This document shows, piece by piece, positions 1-15,100 of a stretch of DNA of 64,000 nucleotides. The stretch is from positions 110,399 to 174,398 of the forward strand of contig JASANG010002057.1 of the NCBI GenBank assembly GCA_030248215.1, given 5' to 3'. The position numbers were made by a program, and so were the translations under genes. The DNA is from Enoplolaimus lenunculus. Taxonomy: Eukaryota > Nematoda > Enoplea > Enoplida > Thoracostomopsidae. Each line of letters opens with the position of its first letter. The stretch's first letter is position 1. The notes beneath the pieces were generated by a model. The model was not told the origin of the DNA and searched no databases. It worked only from the letters and a program-made list of their open reading frames with translations.

Positions 1-119
1 GCTGCTAAAACATTTTACTTTAATCTTGCAAAAGACAATAAATGATTTTAACTGAGCTGATCGTTAAATTAGAAGAAGTTTTGTATAGTATCAAAGCACA
101 AAAACATAGAAAAAGTTAC
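1..119. other. Cadherin intron at left edge
   Basis: An AT-rich intron after cadherin exon 9. I see no repeat or other gene in it. Confidence 0.6.
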
Positions 120-3100
120 CTAATCTTTCCGTTATAACCATCATCTGCATCGGTCGCTTCAATGGTAATTTTGAGTTCAGCGCCCACTGCAGCGTCTTCT
201 TTGACATCGCCGACATAGTAGGGCTGCGAGAAACGAGGTGCGTTGTCATTTGTATCAAGAATGTTAACGAAAACAGTTGCAGTGCCTACCAGACGAGGAA
301 TTCCTAAAGCGTAGCAAGAAATATACCTACACTTTTATTGCATCTTTGACATCTATTCCCACAGTTGTCAAAATTTTAAGATTTTGGCATGGCACGGGCT
401 TTAGGATTAGGTTGAAGCTTAGGCAAAAGGTTGTCGACGAGAAGACTACAAGTACTCATTTATATATTAACTAGAAAATATCTTTTCCTGTCCAACTTTT
501 ATTTCCATCCAAACATATCGAAACCAGCGTCTGAAGAAAGTTTTTTCCGCAAGTGATTATTCCAACAATGCTGTGGTTATAGTAGACAAATAAATATTCT
601 TAAACATGGTCAATTTAAATTTTCCGTTTTTTTTTCTATTTAAAGTATCACTGATCGATCCGCCACATACACTCTGGCCTACCATACCCTGTCTTTTTTA
701 AGTTTTACCCTTGTCGCAATATTATCCAAATTTGTCATATTCAGCTTCGAAACCCGGAACTTCTAGCAAAGGAAGTAAGCAGATTTACAGAGAAGACTAA
801 GAAAAATTTCTTTACATAGATGGGTTGTATTGTTGCCGAGATTTTCAGCCAAGCAAATCGTAGATGTTCGTAGAACTCCGTAGAATTATTTTTAAATCTG
901 TCGACAAAATTTGAACATTCAAAAATAAAAATGCTCGTGTGGGGAGCGAAGTTCTGCTCGCCTCTTTTACCTCCGGCTATGGTTAGCTTACCTGAATCTG
1001 TAGCAGTCACAATCAGTTGATATTGTGGTTTATTTTCGCGATCCAACGGTTTCAGTACGTACAAATCGCCAGACATTGAGTCAATATGAAACACTGATGT
1101 GTTACCTTGAATAATCGCGTACGACAACTTTCCGTTGAACCCAGGATCTGCATCGAACGCCATCGCTTGTCCAATTAACGCTGGAACATCGGCAACATTT
1201 TCGTACACGTCTATCTGGAGCGATTCGTCTAAAAATTGAGGTAAATTATCGTTGACATCAATGACGCTTATATTTACTGTAATTCTAGTCGTATTTGCTG
1301 GCGATGCTCCAACAACCACTGGAACAACATTAGAAACCGTGATTTCGAGGGTAAATTCCGTCTGTTCTTCATAATCCAGTGGTTTAACAACGACGAGTCG
1401 ATGCGTTTGCGAGTCAACTATGAAATGGCGCCCGGCATCTGTGCCCGAAATACTAAACAAGCAAGCAGAGTTATCATTAATGTCTTTATCAGTAACATGA
1501 AGTTGATGTATACTTGTATCAATTGAAACATCTTCAGCAACTTCAAGTTGAATAAAATTGTCACCCCTAAATTCTGGGTGGTGGTCATTTACATCCAAAA
1601 CTTTGACGATTAGAGTTCGAGTTGAAGTCAACCTATGTTCACCTCGATCTGTTGCGGTAAGTGTAATATTGTATTCTTGTTGCGTCTCTCTGTTTAGCTG
1701 GCGACGAACAAGTGTTAAATGCCCGTAGATTGGATCGAGTGAAAATTGAGCAGCAGATGCTGGGTCCAACTCGACTAGAGTTTGGCCGTTAATGCCCGAA
1801 TCCGCGTCCGACACAAGAATAGTCGATAGATGTGAATTAAGTTCGACATCTTCGCGAACTGTGATAATATACGGATGGGTGGATTTTGAAAATTGTACAA
1901 AGACAGGAGCGTTGTCGTTTACATCCAAAACGGTTACGTCAACATGATGAACAATCATTGATTCGGATTGGCCTATTTTTTTAGTTTGTGTAATGGTAAA
2001 ATTGTATCGTTGATGCGATTCGTAATCAAGATTGCGAGCTAGCGTCAGTGTTGATGGCGGAATTAAACGAAAATCGTCTAAGACATTGGCTTCTAATTGA
2101 AACGTTGAAAATATTTCTGAAAAACACTTCAAATAATAGTTAATTAAGTGAAAAATGTTTTAAGCACGAACGCATATACTTACGCATCGAAAACTAAAAA
2201 ATCGGCTATGTTATTTTGAGGTGCCTGTCGCTTTTTCGCAATTACTTCAATAGAGTAAGCTTTAGGTCTAGACTAATTTTTGCTTAAGCTTAAGTTTAGC
2301 AATATGCTTATACTATTGTTGCACCATGCAAAAAAAAAATAGCCAAAAAAACCAAAAAGTATACGTTTAACCAGAAGGGGGGTAGGGGTTTGGAAAAAAC
2401 AAACCCCCCGGGCCAAAAGTTAAAAATTTCACAAAACACCCCCCTTCCCTGGTGGGAGAAATAAATACAAGAAAATTAAGGCATTTATTGCCAAAAATTA
2501 GCTGTCATTGGCTGAATTAGGTTGAACTATTATTCAACTTAACTTAAGGTATTTTAATGTCGAAAATTAGCTATCTTGTTGAACTATTATTCAACTTAAC
2601 TTTAAAGTAACGTATTTTGAGGGCGTAAATTAGCTATTTTGTTGAACTAATATCCAACTTAACTTTCTATTAAGGAATTTCAATACCGGAAATTAGGTAT
2701 CAGTGGTTGAACTAATAAATGTCGAAAATTATCTATCATTGATTGAATCAAGAGTGCATGATAGTTTTTAACAAGAGTATGCAACTCTGCAGGACTCGCA
2801 TGGTACAAAAAGTACCGTTGGTTGTTGCGATTTTGGCCGACCCCCTCTAATTTAACCGGGCTGGTAACGCTTGAAACACAGCATACGTATAAGCTTTAAA
2901 AGTATAATGGGGGCAACTTTGGAATATTTGAATATTTTAACATGTGAAATTGAGGGAATCGGTAAAGTTGACCACCCCTAAATAAGGGGGATGTACTCTA
3001 AAAACGTAATGTGCGCTGTACCCAGTTGCATACTTTTGATGAGATTATCCACTCTTGGTTTAACTAATATTCAACTTAACTTTAAATTAAACTATTTTAA

Positions 3101-6100
3101 TGCCGAAAATTACCTATCGTTGGTTGAACCAAGAGTGGATGATCACTCTATATAACAAGAGTGTGCAACTGGGTACATTCTGTGTATTAAAGAATGTACG
3201 CGGCACGCGTTGCGTTTTTGGCCTACCCCCCTTGTTTAGGGGGGTCTGTATGCAGTTTTATAAACGTTATTTGCGCATACAAACATCTTTAGTGTATATA
3301 GTTGACCCCCCTTAAATGAGGGGGTAGGTGTACTGAAGCATACTATGTTAATCTCTTGCTTACCCCCCCCCAAATGCAACGCGTGCTGGTACATTCTTTA
3401 ATACACAGAATGTACCCAGCTGCACACTCTTGTTATAAAGAGTGATCATCCACTTTTGGTTGAACTTATCAACTTAACTTTAAATTAAGGTATTATAATG
3501 CTGAAAATTAGCTATCGTTGGTTGAACTTATGTAACTTTGAATTACGATATTTTAATGCTGAAATTTAGCTATCGTTGTAAAATTATGCCACGAGCAGCT
3601 GGAAAAAATTGTTTCTGTATTTTACATTTGGTTCAAGAGCATTATTATACATTTTTACAGCTCCTGAACGCTTGATAAAAACGCAATTACTTTAACGTAC
3701 CGGTTATATCGTTGCTTTTGAAATTTAACAAATGTTGTTCAACAGATGCATTTTCGTAGACTTCTACTCTGTGCCATTGCTCTTCGATAGTTGTTTTGAA
3801 TCGGTCGACAAATACTAAAATTTCAGCGGACGAAAATCGCGATGGTCTTCCCATATCAACCGCTTGGATATCGATTGCTTTCACGGTATCCTAAAATTAA
3901 CATAATTGTACTGTCTCAAAAATATATTACTGAACTGCAACTGATCATAACAGTTGCACTGTGACGTTTTTGACAACGATAAACCTGTCTTCGGTTTGCA
4001 GTTTGTCACTAGTTCGTATTATGATCAAATCATAGTGTTAACACATCAATTATAGTCACATCTTTACTATTTGCACTAGAAAAATAGTCTATGGGTGTTG
4101 TCATGGAACGGATGGTCGCCTGGGCTACAAAATAGTCTATGGGTGTTGTCATGGAACGGATGGTCGCCTGAGCAGCCGTCCCCCTAATGTATCCTCGAAT
4201 GATCTGACATGTTTTACAGCTGAAAGCCAAAAACATAATTACACGTCAGATCTATGTGTAAAATTTGCAAGCGACATTTATCTGTTCTTTGCAGAGTGTA
4301 AACGGATAGTAAAAGTAACGGAAACAGATACCAGGTTTTGCCGGGAACAGAAACGGATATCCGGTTACACCCTGGTTCTTTGTGTTTGTCAAAACCATAG
4401 TCACACTTTACCTCATCATTGAAATGACCAACCAATGAAAGTACACCAGTTTTTGCGTTTAATGCAAAAGCGGACGGCCCTTTTGCTGCGTTTGATGAAA
4501 CAATTTGATAGCGAACTGTCCCGTTTGGTCCCCGATCAGGATCCATGGCATGGACGGCACCAACGAAACTGCCCTGAAATCAAGAGAACTATAAAGATCA
4601 ATGGAATTGCACACAAATTTTCTATTGAAAAAAGCAAAAAAATATCTCCCGGGTGCGCAGTGATAGCAGATCTCAGATTGTCATTTCAGAGCTTTTAAAA
4701 GCTTTATTTTAAAAAACCCTGTAGTCGGTTGATACATTACCAAAAGTTCGAACAATTTATCTCTGAATAGCATTTCAGCACTTTCTAGCATGAATATTTT
4801 TCTATCTAAGACACAATTTCGAGCTAGGATTCGATCCTCGGACTCTCTAAAGACAAGTAGGTGTTTAACACACACAGGGTTGAAACCAGCCCGGATTTTA
4901 GGGCCCGGCCCATCACCCGCGGCTGTAGCCTGGCCCGCATGGGCCCGGGCGCGCAAATTTGATATTTTTGAAGCACGCGGTTAATTAATCATACATTCGG
5001 CGATTTATGATGGAAACTGAAGATAACGTTTATTGATTGTCTAACGTCACCATTGCGCTGAAATCAGTCTCGGTGCCAATCGCAGACGTTTGGCCAACCC
5101 ATATATCCCACTAAAAGCAAGGAGAATCAAACTTGTTTTTGACAATGTCCTCGGCTAGGGCCCAAGCCCGGCTAATCTTGGCCCGTGCCGGTTCCAACCC
5201 TGGTTTAACATTACCACACTCAGCTATACCAGCTTGACAATGACGTGTAATCCCTAACGGAATGTCACGTTTTGCGCGGATTTCGTACACCAGATTGACG
5301 TTATAATTGTTAAACACTGTGCATTATGTATTAATTAGCTTACACTGTGTACGTAGATTGAAACAAAGTAGTTGCATATGCTAGAATATTTTATAAACAC
5401 TAATTGGGAATAATTTTAACATGACTCATCCTTTAAATATTCACGGTGGGGGCTCCCCCCATACTCCAGGTTAGGGGCCGCCAAACTCGCGGGCGAAGCG
5501 AGCTAGAAGCCAGACGCATTTTACAATTTGTCGGTTTTTGTTTCTGCCGGTAAGGATTGGGGCTCTTTACGAGGCCCCCCAAATGGGGGTATGGAGGGTG
5601 GCTGCTCCGGCCCTGCTCACTTTCATAGCATCAGCGTTGACTCGAAACACATGTTGCTCAGTTGAAAACGCAGGAGCATGATCATTCACATCGTCAATTA
5701 TCACACGAATGAAAGCCTTTCCGCCACCTGTTGACGTAGTAACCTAAATTACATTTTGCAATTAGAAAACTGTATAGAAACACACCTTTATATTTCTTGC
5801 ATACAACTAAACAGTGGAAATGTTCGAGATGGTAAACAAAGGATGCAAAAAGCGTTGAGCAACCTAGTAAAAACATGGTTATTCTAACAACGTCTTGATT
5901 TTGCTAGCATAGCCAAATCTTTTAAACAAAACAGTTAAAAAATATTTTGATCATCGCAAAGAACCACCACCCCGGAATTTTTTGGGGGCCACCCTGGTCT
6001 GCTCCGACACTGAGATCTAGTGGTCTTCCCCGGCTTGGGAGAGGTAAGTTTGGTTGTTTATGACTATTGAAAGAGTTACCATCATGTTAGCCCACCAACC

Positions 6101-9100
6101 ACCCCTTAGTCAGTTGATAATTCTTAACTACAAGTTGAAATTGCATCGAAATGTTTTCTTTTGGGTGACTCAAACAAATAACAACTTTAGCATCACTGGA
6201 TAACATTTCCATGCAAGCCTCTTGCCATATTTTTCATAGACATCTACACCGAACGATGTTTGCAGCTCCGAAAATTTGGTCATGAGTTCCCCAAATTAAA
6301 TTTTCGACCGCACAACAATTTTCAATGTATTTTACTACAGACACTGTATTGGGTCAAATGTGCTCAGAGAGCTTAATGGATCAGTTTCATGTGATGCGGT
6401 CAATAGTTTTGTTTCGACATAAGCGGTTTTTCTATTTTTAACATTCCGCATCTCAACGGACACAGTTTGGAGACGGTCTGTTTGGACCTTCAGTGCGCAC
6501 GTAAAACATTGTCTGAGAAACGATGAGACGCAACAGAAGTGCTGTAGAATGTTCAGTAAATCGTGGTGAGACAAGAAGTAAAACTCTTTTAAAAAGAGTA
6601 AAAATTTCATATGGTGTTTTACTTGGGAGTAAAACGTTTCTAGGGGAGTGAAAATATATACAATAGGATACGCGTATTGTGACGTTTGCCCAAACGACAA
6701 TTACCCAAACGACGATTGGCCAAACGACAATTGCCCGAGTGGCGATTGCCCTAACGGAACTTTCGCCGAAACAATAATTGATAAAAACGCGACAGTTATC
6801 CAAACGCGACAACAACCCAAACGGCAGTTGCAAAAACTAGACAATTACCCAAATGACAATGAGAGCCAAAAATTTCGCTAAATCCAAGCATAAGTGAATA
6901 TATATTGTACAGTAAAACCTATAGAAATTCCTTTAGGTTAAATCTTGGGAATTATACCCCTCCCATTCTTCAAATGCCATAGGTTTTCCTAACAAAAATG
7001 GAAAGAAGATAAGACAAGGTTAATACCCAACAATCTTCCACTGAATTAGTCTTTACCGTAGTCCCCCCCCTTGCGGTGAAGTTGTTTTGAATTATTAATT
7101 GTACAAAACACTAACCAATCTCTTGTTTTACAATTGGACAATTGTAGTTGGTTTGGGCAATCGTCGTTTGCGCAGTTGTCGTTTACGCATTTGTCGCATT
7201 TGGGCAATTGTCGTTAGGGCAAATGTCTCTAGGCAATTGTCGTAGATGGTTTCAAAAACAACGTTTAGACAGACGCTAGCAAGCGTGCGAATTTGCTACC
7301 GAAAACAAATTTTACCAAAAAGCTAACCTGGAACGAATACTCGGCTTGTTTCTCCCGATCCAGGAATTTTCCCACATGTATAACGCCAGTATCCGGTTCA
7401 ATATAGAACGAATCGGTGACATCATCAATTGAAAATTCAAATCGTCGGCTGCGCTTTGAACGTTTGGTCGATACTGACCCGATTGAGCTGCCAATTTGTA
7501 CATCTTCGTCAACCCGAAATGTGTACACAGCATCGGTGAACTTTACAGGTAGCAACGAATCAACGTTTAAGATCGATATTTCTACCTGAAAATAAAAATT
7601 ATCTATAAGCGTTTTCAACGGAATAATAAAGTCTGTCAAAATTTGTTTTTTGTTCTTTGGTGAATAGCTTTTTTTGCAAAAATTTATGGCAATCAATTGA
7701 CGATACTGGTACTTCGAGTTGCAGTTATCAAAAATGCATCAGGTTTCAAGGATTACCTTGAATGTATTACTACAGGTCATAAATATCTTTTTTACATCAG
7801 AAAAATTTCTTTTGAACAGAAATCCGGTATATATTTATTTTTTTCATTTTTCAATATACACATATGTCGTTGGTATCTTGCGCTGAATTACAGATCGGGA
7901 TACGGCACATACAGACAGTTAAGTTTAGGCTATGAATTAGGTATATTAATCCAAGACTACGTTTAAGCATCATTAATGATTTCGTCTTTTGTTTTCTTGA
8001 TTTATTTCACATATTATTTGTTCTTTCATTTTACGTGTTGCTTTGATAGAATTGTATGCTCCTTGTTCATCATCTGCTTACAATAGTTCAATTGATAAAC
8101 AGCGCTGTGAATTGTTTGCACGGAAGTAAAACACCATAAATTCAAGAAACAATTGTGCCTAAATCATAAAAGTTTGCAGTATTTCTTTTATGCTCCTATT
8201 GAAATTACAAAATTTCTAAATTTGAAAACTCAAAAACTACGCTCACAAACTGAAAAAATTTATATCCACAAACTGCGTTGTTTATAATATTTAATCTTAC
8301 TTCAGAATTTGCTATCTTAGTTGCACTTTTGTGTAATAGTTTTAGCGCGTTCCCTGTGAAATTTAACTAGTGCTTTAAACTGTCGTTCTAAAACAACTTG
8401 CTCAGCAAAAGTACCGCTTAGCGTTGAGTTTATTCTCGACGTTGTACAAACTCTCCAAAGTCACACTTCTAAATAAATATTTGTTCAAAAATACAAATAA
8501 AATTGGCGCTGCATGCGTGGGAGTCTCAAATTTTCATCCATACTTGTTTACTGACTTAAATACTGTTCAGTTCAATACGACTCGGTTGCCACGCCTGTGG
8601 CTTCACCACGGCCGGCGTTGGAATAGTCGCACCCTACTCCAAACAGGTCCGAGGGGGCCCAAATAAAATGTTTCACCTCTAAATCTGTGTGGTCCGTACA
8701 AAAATTTTTAGTTTGCAAAGACTGGGCCTCTCAAGGATCGAGGCCTAACGAATTGGGTTGTTTGGGGGGAGCCGCTTTCTCCGGCAGTAAGCTTGAGATA
8801 TGTTACAACCAATGCATTACTTTTTATATTCCAACAAAGTAATGTTTGAACGAAGTGCTTCTGCTGCCCTCTTCCTACCAAACCGTCTAGAGATGGGGGC
8901 CACGCACGGCGTACCTAGGGTCCCAGTCAACATTAGAATACTTTAGCTACGGACGGACGCTACGCTGGACTTTTAGAACACTATTTCCCTACTTAGTCAT
9001 TGGATAAGTTATATTTTTGAACAGTCACTCTACTGTCATAGTTTTGTTACTGGAAACGCCAGCCTTAGAAATAAAATATCCAATAAACTCGACTAAACAA

Positions 9101-12100
9101 TTTTCCCTTTAAGTTTCTGAGAGTATTTAAAATCTCGAAAAGGTTTTTCCGGTCAGAAACTAATTTAATTCCCAATCAAGTGGTGGCGCCTCGAGTCCAA
9201 TCCAAGCTTTGCGCTTGACAATTGTTGCCTATATACCCATATATAAATTTTAATATCGCAAATTTAAACTTGAACGCCACGTATTTCACAGTTCAATTCA
9301 AACTATAATTGCATAGTTCTGACACGCCGTAGCACATGGATTTTAGTACATAGTTAAATATTTCGTACTATATTCACAAAGGATAAACAAAACAACATTT
9401 ATTTCTGTACCATTCTCTTTGTGCTATTCTGTTTGATACTTAACCACTAAAGCTGGTGGATTCACGGGGGACTACTCAGCCATGCACCACCCGAACAGGG
9501 ATCAAAATAAACACTTTGTATTCAGATTTCGTCTTAATATTGGGAATGGCTTCTAGCTCGCTTTGCACAATAATAATTGTTTTATACTGCTTTATGTCGC
9601 ACGGTCGCCGTGTCAGAAATTTCAGTATCCGCCACTATGAACAATAAAGCTAAAACCGTGGAAGTAGAATTTGCATTGTATCGCATGCTTCCACTAGAAT
9701 TGCTTTGAAATATAAATTTGAAAATTATATTTAAATTTGTGTGCAAATACTCAATAATATGCGTGGACGGTGTGGGCACTATACGGTATAAGTTTAATTT
9801 TAACCATGGTTGGATTGCAACTACAAAGGCTATTCATGAATTATATCAATTCAAAAGTAACAGGCCAAAGCTACTTAGGCGACAAAATACAAATTCTGAC
9901 CATGATAATTATTAGGACGGTGCAACTTTTGCTTACACTTAGGTTTAAGAGCAGGCGCACGCTAAGGTTAAACTTAAGATTAATGTGCATACCATTAATC
10001 CCTGAATTTTGCTGCTAGTGTTGCATATATCACTTGAATAAAATTGTTGAATATTAATTGAGAGCAGACAACTTTAAAGTTAATTTACTGGATGCGCCTT
10101 GCAATATGGTAAACGACAATATGTTTCAAAACTTCAAATATTCCAATTTTAAGCTGCAACGGACTTAAATCTATGACGCACCAGCCATATGTTCCGGATT
10201 AACTGGCTCGATGCTGCTAACACCGTCTACCATTCTGTTAATTGTATGTCTTTGCAGCGTGAAACAAATTCGCTCGACAGCCACATCCAATGTCGAGTTG
10301 TGGTCTCGTGTTAAGCATCTAGGTTGTTGCTCGTGGGCACAGTCCCGCAGCCAGCTCACCATGCTAAGGGGGGGCTAAAAAATTTTCAGAAGGTACATAC
10401 AAGAGAAAGGATTACGATAACTTACACGCAAAGTTGAATATTTTCTAGGGGAACCAAAATTTTTCCAGGGGTTTGAGCCACCCCCGTGGTCCCCCTTTGG
10501 CTACCGGTCCGTGTGGGTATCACGTAATTGCGAAACTGTAGTTTTTATTGCGTAAAGTTTTGAAATGACATAAAACTGTACGTTTTCTACTGACACAATT
10601 AGCGAAAATTGCATTTTTGATTTAATCCAGACTGCAGCCGCACGTTGAAATATAATCATTTTCGTCGCAGTGTGAATTGCATGATTTTTAAAATTTAACC
10701 AATGTTTTTAGTACGTTCATACTGATTATACGTTCCCTAAAGTTCAAAATCTTTGCACAATAAAAGCAATGCTGTGTTTTAATATATCCATTTCAAATCT
10801 TAATTCTTAAACCAGCGAAAAACCACCAAATTCAACCCATATTTGTCACTTGGAGCCAAGCAGCTGAACAACGGCAAAGAGTGTGTTTAAGTTGAAAATC
10901 ATGTTTACACGAAGGATCAAATTGCACTAATAAATATATAGGTATAGCCTCGTTGAAATATAATCCAGCATTATATGTTTGCACACATATTATTTTAATA
11001 CTTATAATGTGATTTGTTTAATAAGCCAGAAAATTTCTATATTTCTTGCGAACCAGCCGCTGAACGTTGACAAGACAGCTGCACCGTGTGGTTGTCCGCT
11101 TAAGAGTCTCACGGGAATCTTAACCTCAAAACCGTTTTTAGATTTTAGTCATTAGTTCGCATGGCAGTAGCCAGTGTTTTTGAAAAGGGGTAAGGTTTAC
11201 GTTCTACAAAAATGTCAAGGGGAACTTTATTGTGTTACAAGCTGAAAAAAGTATTTAATGCCTCGTTTACAAAAAACCTAGAGAGCATTGACGATTTGTC
11301 CCCTGAAATCACTTTAGTTACCGCCTTGTTAGTACCTATATAGAGATCGGGTGTCACTTGACTGTTTAAATTATTTACGATTGCCCGAGTGCAAAATTTG
11401 CTGGTTGTAATAGACACCAAAAGACATATATGCTTGGTTGCACAATACATCTGCTTTTATTAAAACTGCAAGTGCATGAACGCAATCGCAAGTACTCGAG
11501 TGGTCAAATTTTACAAAAACGATACTAAAATGTATGTTGCCAAAAGTCAACGCGAAATATAGTTAATCGAACCTGATGAAAATTTTAACTTTTTGCTTCT
11601 TTTTGTGAAAAGTAACGCTTACTGTAGAGAGGGATTCAAACGTAAGGCATTGTACATGAAAACGCGAAAACTTGGATAACCTAATATTTTATACTGAGGC
11701 GTCCAATTGCAAATTGGTTCTGGCCTAAATTAACAATTGGCATCGTATTCACAAATGGCTGTAGCACATATTATCAATTAGCGATAGGTTTTCAAACAAA
11801 CGACCTACTGTATCTATTGGAACGATGATTTTACATAACGTAGAAAGGAAACTTGAATGAAAAAATAGCAAGATGGCTTTACGTTGGCATTTGGCGTTTC
11901 GATCACTTTACTCGCTAAGGTTGTTCCACCATTAAACAACGTGCCTCAGCATACGTGGCCCCTATTGGATTTGGATCAGCACTTGCACCTGCGCTCTACG
12001 CGCAGTTGAGAAAATGAGAAAATGAATAATCATTACATTTTGTCTATACTTTTCAACGCAGTGAACACTACAAAATAACTCAGTTAAAAAGGTAAACAAA

Positions 12101-15100
12101 TTCAACTTTAATGATTTACCAACTAATATTTTAAATTCTGCATGTATTCGACAATTGCACATGATACCTATACCTGATGACGCGTGCCGTCAATAACTCC
12201 TTATCCATGTTCCTTCTAATAGCATCAGACGCAACCTTATAACACCACAACAACATTTCCTGCTTGACCGATCCCCACGCAGACTGGATAGATCTCATTT
12301 TAGCCTCAGGACACAAACCTCATTTTAAGAAGCCACAGCTGAAGAATATTCCCGAAAGACAATTTGATTATAGTGAAGAGACTTATTTGCTCTGCTGCGA
12401 TGTCATCGGCTCAAGTTCAATTATTAGATTCGAACCAGCTCGAAATAACCCGAATAATATGCAAACGCAAAACGCAATGATGCACAGTGCAACTATGATA
12501 AAATCAGTAGGAGCCTATTAGTTATTCAGAAGTTTCTGACCATTCCACGCTATACAAAATAGTGAAAAAACTAGCAAGCAATGTGAACAAGAAGCCAAAC
12601 GCAATTTTCACCCAAAAAGTTGACATAAAATTTAAATTGTTTAGAGTCGCACGGACAGGGGTAGTCCGCGGAGATCGGACCGCCAAGGAAAAACGTGCTT
12701 GTTATTAGAAAACTTGCATACAGATTTTTATGAGTTCAATATTAGCGCTTTTGCGCACAGTACACAGTTGGACGACTAGTATATAATATTTATTTTCAAA
12801 TTTATATTGAATAATTAAGACACACCGGTGTTTCATCCGAAATTTTTGAGCGAACAGGCAATTTCTTAGTAAACTTTATTACACTACGCAATACCCTTCG
12901 AACAGCTTTCAGAAATTATTTTTCGACTTGCATATAATGTAGATTTTTTTTAAATACATCGAGGCAATTGTCATTGTTCAATTCAGACATTGGTATCATT
13001 ATCACGAGTCCAAGAAGTTACCTTAAGCCTGCAACCGCACTGTCCCTTATGCTACCTCATAAGTTCTGATCTGCAACACTGAGTTCAACCAACCTTAATC
13101 AAAATAATTGTGTTTACGGAAACTCATATTAGCCGGTCCTCCGAGTTTGAAGTACTTCAGATGACCTTGCCCACCGGCAGCAACACTGTCTGGCCAAGTA
13201 GTCAAACGTAGGTGCTCCGAGTCCCGCAAACAGGAATTGTTTGCAGAGGGGGCAAGAAGATTTATAAAGGTGGCAGGAAAATTGTCGTAATGTTGAATTC
13301 TTTCGACATCGTACAAAACGTTTTGTGCTCGGGTTAGAGGAAGATCTACGCAGAGAAGGCGTGTGCCCATCGCTCCCCGTGAGTTGCGGTGTGGCAAATT
13401 ACACTTCGTATCTAGCATCAAAACCCAGGAATGTCTAGTATCGGTAATATTTAATTTGGAGCGTCGGGTAGAAAGCGGGCAGTCGTTCTGGTCCGCCAAT
13501 CAAATGTCACAAATAGCAAAACATTGCACCGAAAAGACTAAAGTCTAGTTTAAGTCCAATTTTGACGTTTCCAATTTGCTAAATGGCCATGTAGACAAAG
13601 ATTCGGCAGACGATAATGATAAATGAGAAATTCTACATGATACCATAACACCACATTTTGCGTAAGTTACAAATATCTCCGAACGGCGGACACACAAGGC
13701 AGCTGTCGGGCTGCCAATCATCGCGACTTGTTTTGTTTAGCGGAAAGAAAGTCAATGAAACTAAACTTGATAAATGACCCGGTTGCCACGAAAAGATCCT
13801 GGGACCACAACTCAATCGGCCCGAAATGATACAATTCAATTGCGATGCACCAAAATTATGTAGAACAAAACTTACTTTAATCAACTTGGTTATCACTATT
13901 TCTGTTTCTGTTACTTTTATTTTTCATGTAAGCAAAACGGAATTGATTTTGGGGTAAGAATCCTGAATATTTATTAAAAATTAGCTATTTTAGGACTATA
14001 GGATCTTGAAATAATTATCATATATGATACAATCCCTTTTTTGTAACGCATGTAAATCTTACTCACAAATTTAACCCCAATTTCTTTAAGTTCCTACGCC
14101 GCACTAAATAGCGTTGCGTGCAAAATTGTTACCGCTGAGGCAATTCTGAACAAAGTAAAGTGTACTTGTGCATAAAAGTATGCGAAAACTCATTGAACGT
14201 AAAAGTTTTGTTATAAAAACGCAACCAACTCCTTGTTATATTCCTGCAATCATGAACGTAAATTATTGTTAAACGCTACCAAAGATGATGCATTTATTAA
14301 ACACAAATTTGCGCAAACACTTTGCTCAATTCTTCAATGTCAGTCAGCAACAATTTTTAAGATTCAAACTCAAAATTTACACAAAACGAATTAAAATTTA
14401 CGATGATTTTAAGTGTTTTCTTAATAGCAGTTTTTAATAAAAAGATTTTAATATTTTTGAGAAACGCGATTACATCGAACGTTGAACAACAATGAAACAG
14501 AAATTTTTTCGCTGACCGCGCAGATTTCGCAAATCTTAAAGTCGTATTATAATGGAAATTTGTTTGAGATAAATTATTCAGTCTACCGGTTTATAAATAA
14601 TCGCTATAGACGATTTGCTACACAACAATATCATCCTCAAATTTAACATCAATACTAAAATTTAAAAGTACCACGACCACCTTTTCATTCACACGAGTCG
14701 CTGGAAACCAGTGTGTATTCACATATCCGTTTCCGGCATAAATGTGTGTCTATTTCCGTTTCCGTTATAGAAATATATACGGGAAATTCGGTTATTATAG
14801 TTTTATGCTCAAAAACCGGCAAAGAAAGCGTGAGTAATCGTCGATAGAATATCGCTCTTATACGATTTACGCGGTCGCGTGTGTGCCAATGATTCACCAT
14901 CAGCAAAACTAATATCTACTATGACACATTGAAGCTCCCTGGGTATAGTATCCAAGTGCGATACTTAAAACTCCACACAATAAATACTCACGAACATCAA
15001 CCTGGGATATTAAGGCTTCAAATTCCAACAGCTTAGCCACCACACCATCCAAGCACGACAAAAATTTACACATGGATATATTAAATATCTTCTTGTGGCC

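Larger units (their letters stand above)
2460..3590. repeat. 60-80-bp tandem repeats interrupted by two MITE copies
   Basis: The unit contains GTTGAACTAATATTCAACTT, a short palindrome, then TATTTTAATGCCGAAAATTA and GCTATCGTTG. At least four units lie at 2,483-2,750, one at 3,058-3,120 and two at 3,463-3,580. The gaps between these blocks are two related inverted-repeat elements, so the array seems to have been the target of both insertions. It lies in cadherin intron 7. Confidence 0.8.

Noticed and set aside
741-991. Extension of cadherin exon 8 past its donor
   Set aside because: The joined product with exon 9 fits the cadherin consensus; the extension does not.
4214-4411. Extension of cadherin exon 6 past its donor (hydrophobic FPLLLLSVY stretch)
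   Set aside because: It looks like a membrane segment, but exon 7 continues the cadherin fold in the right phase, so this is intron.
6648-6881. 77-codon frame with repeated CPNDNYPND
   Set aside because: It is a translation of the short subrepeats of the foldback-like element.
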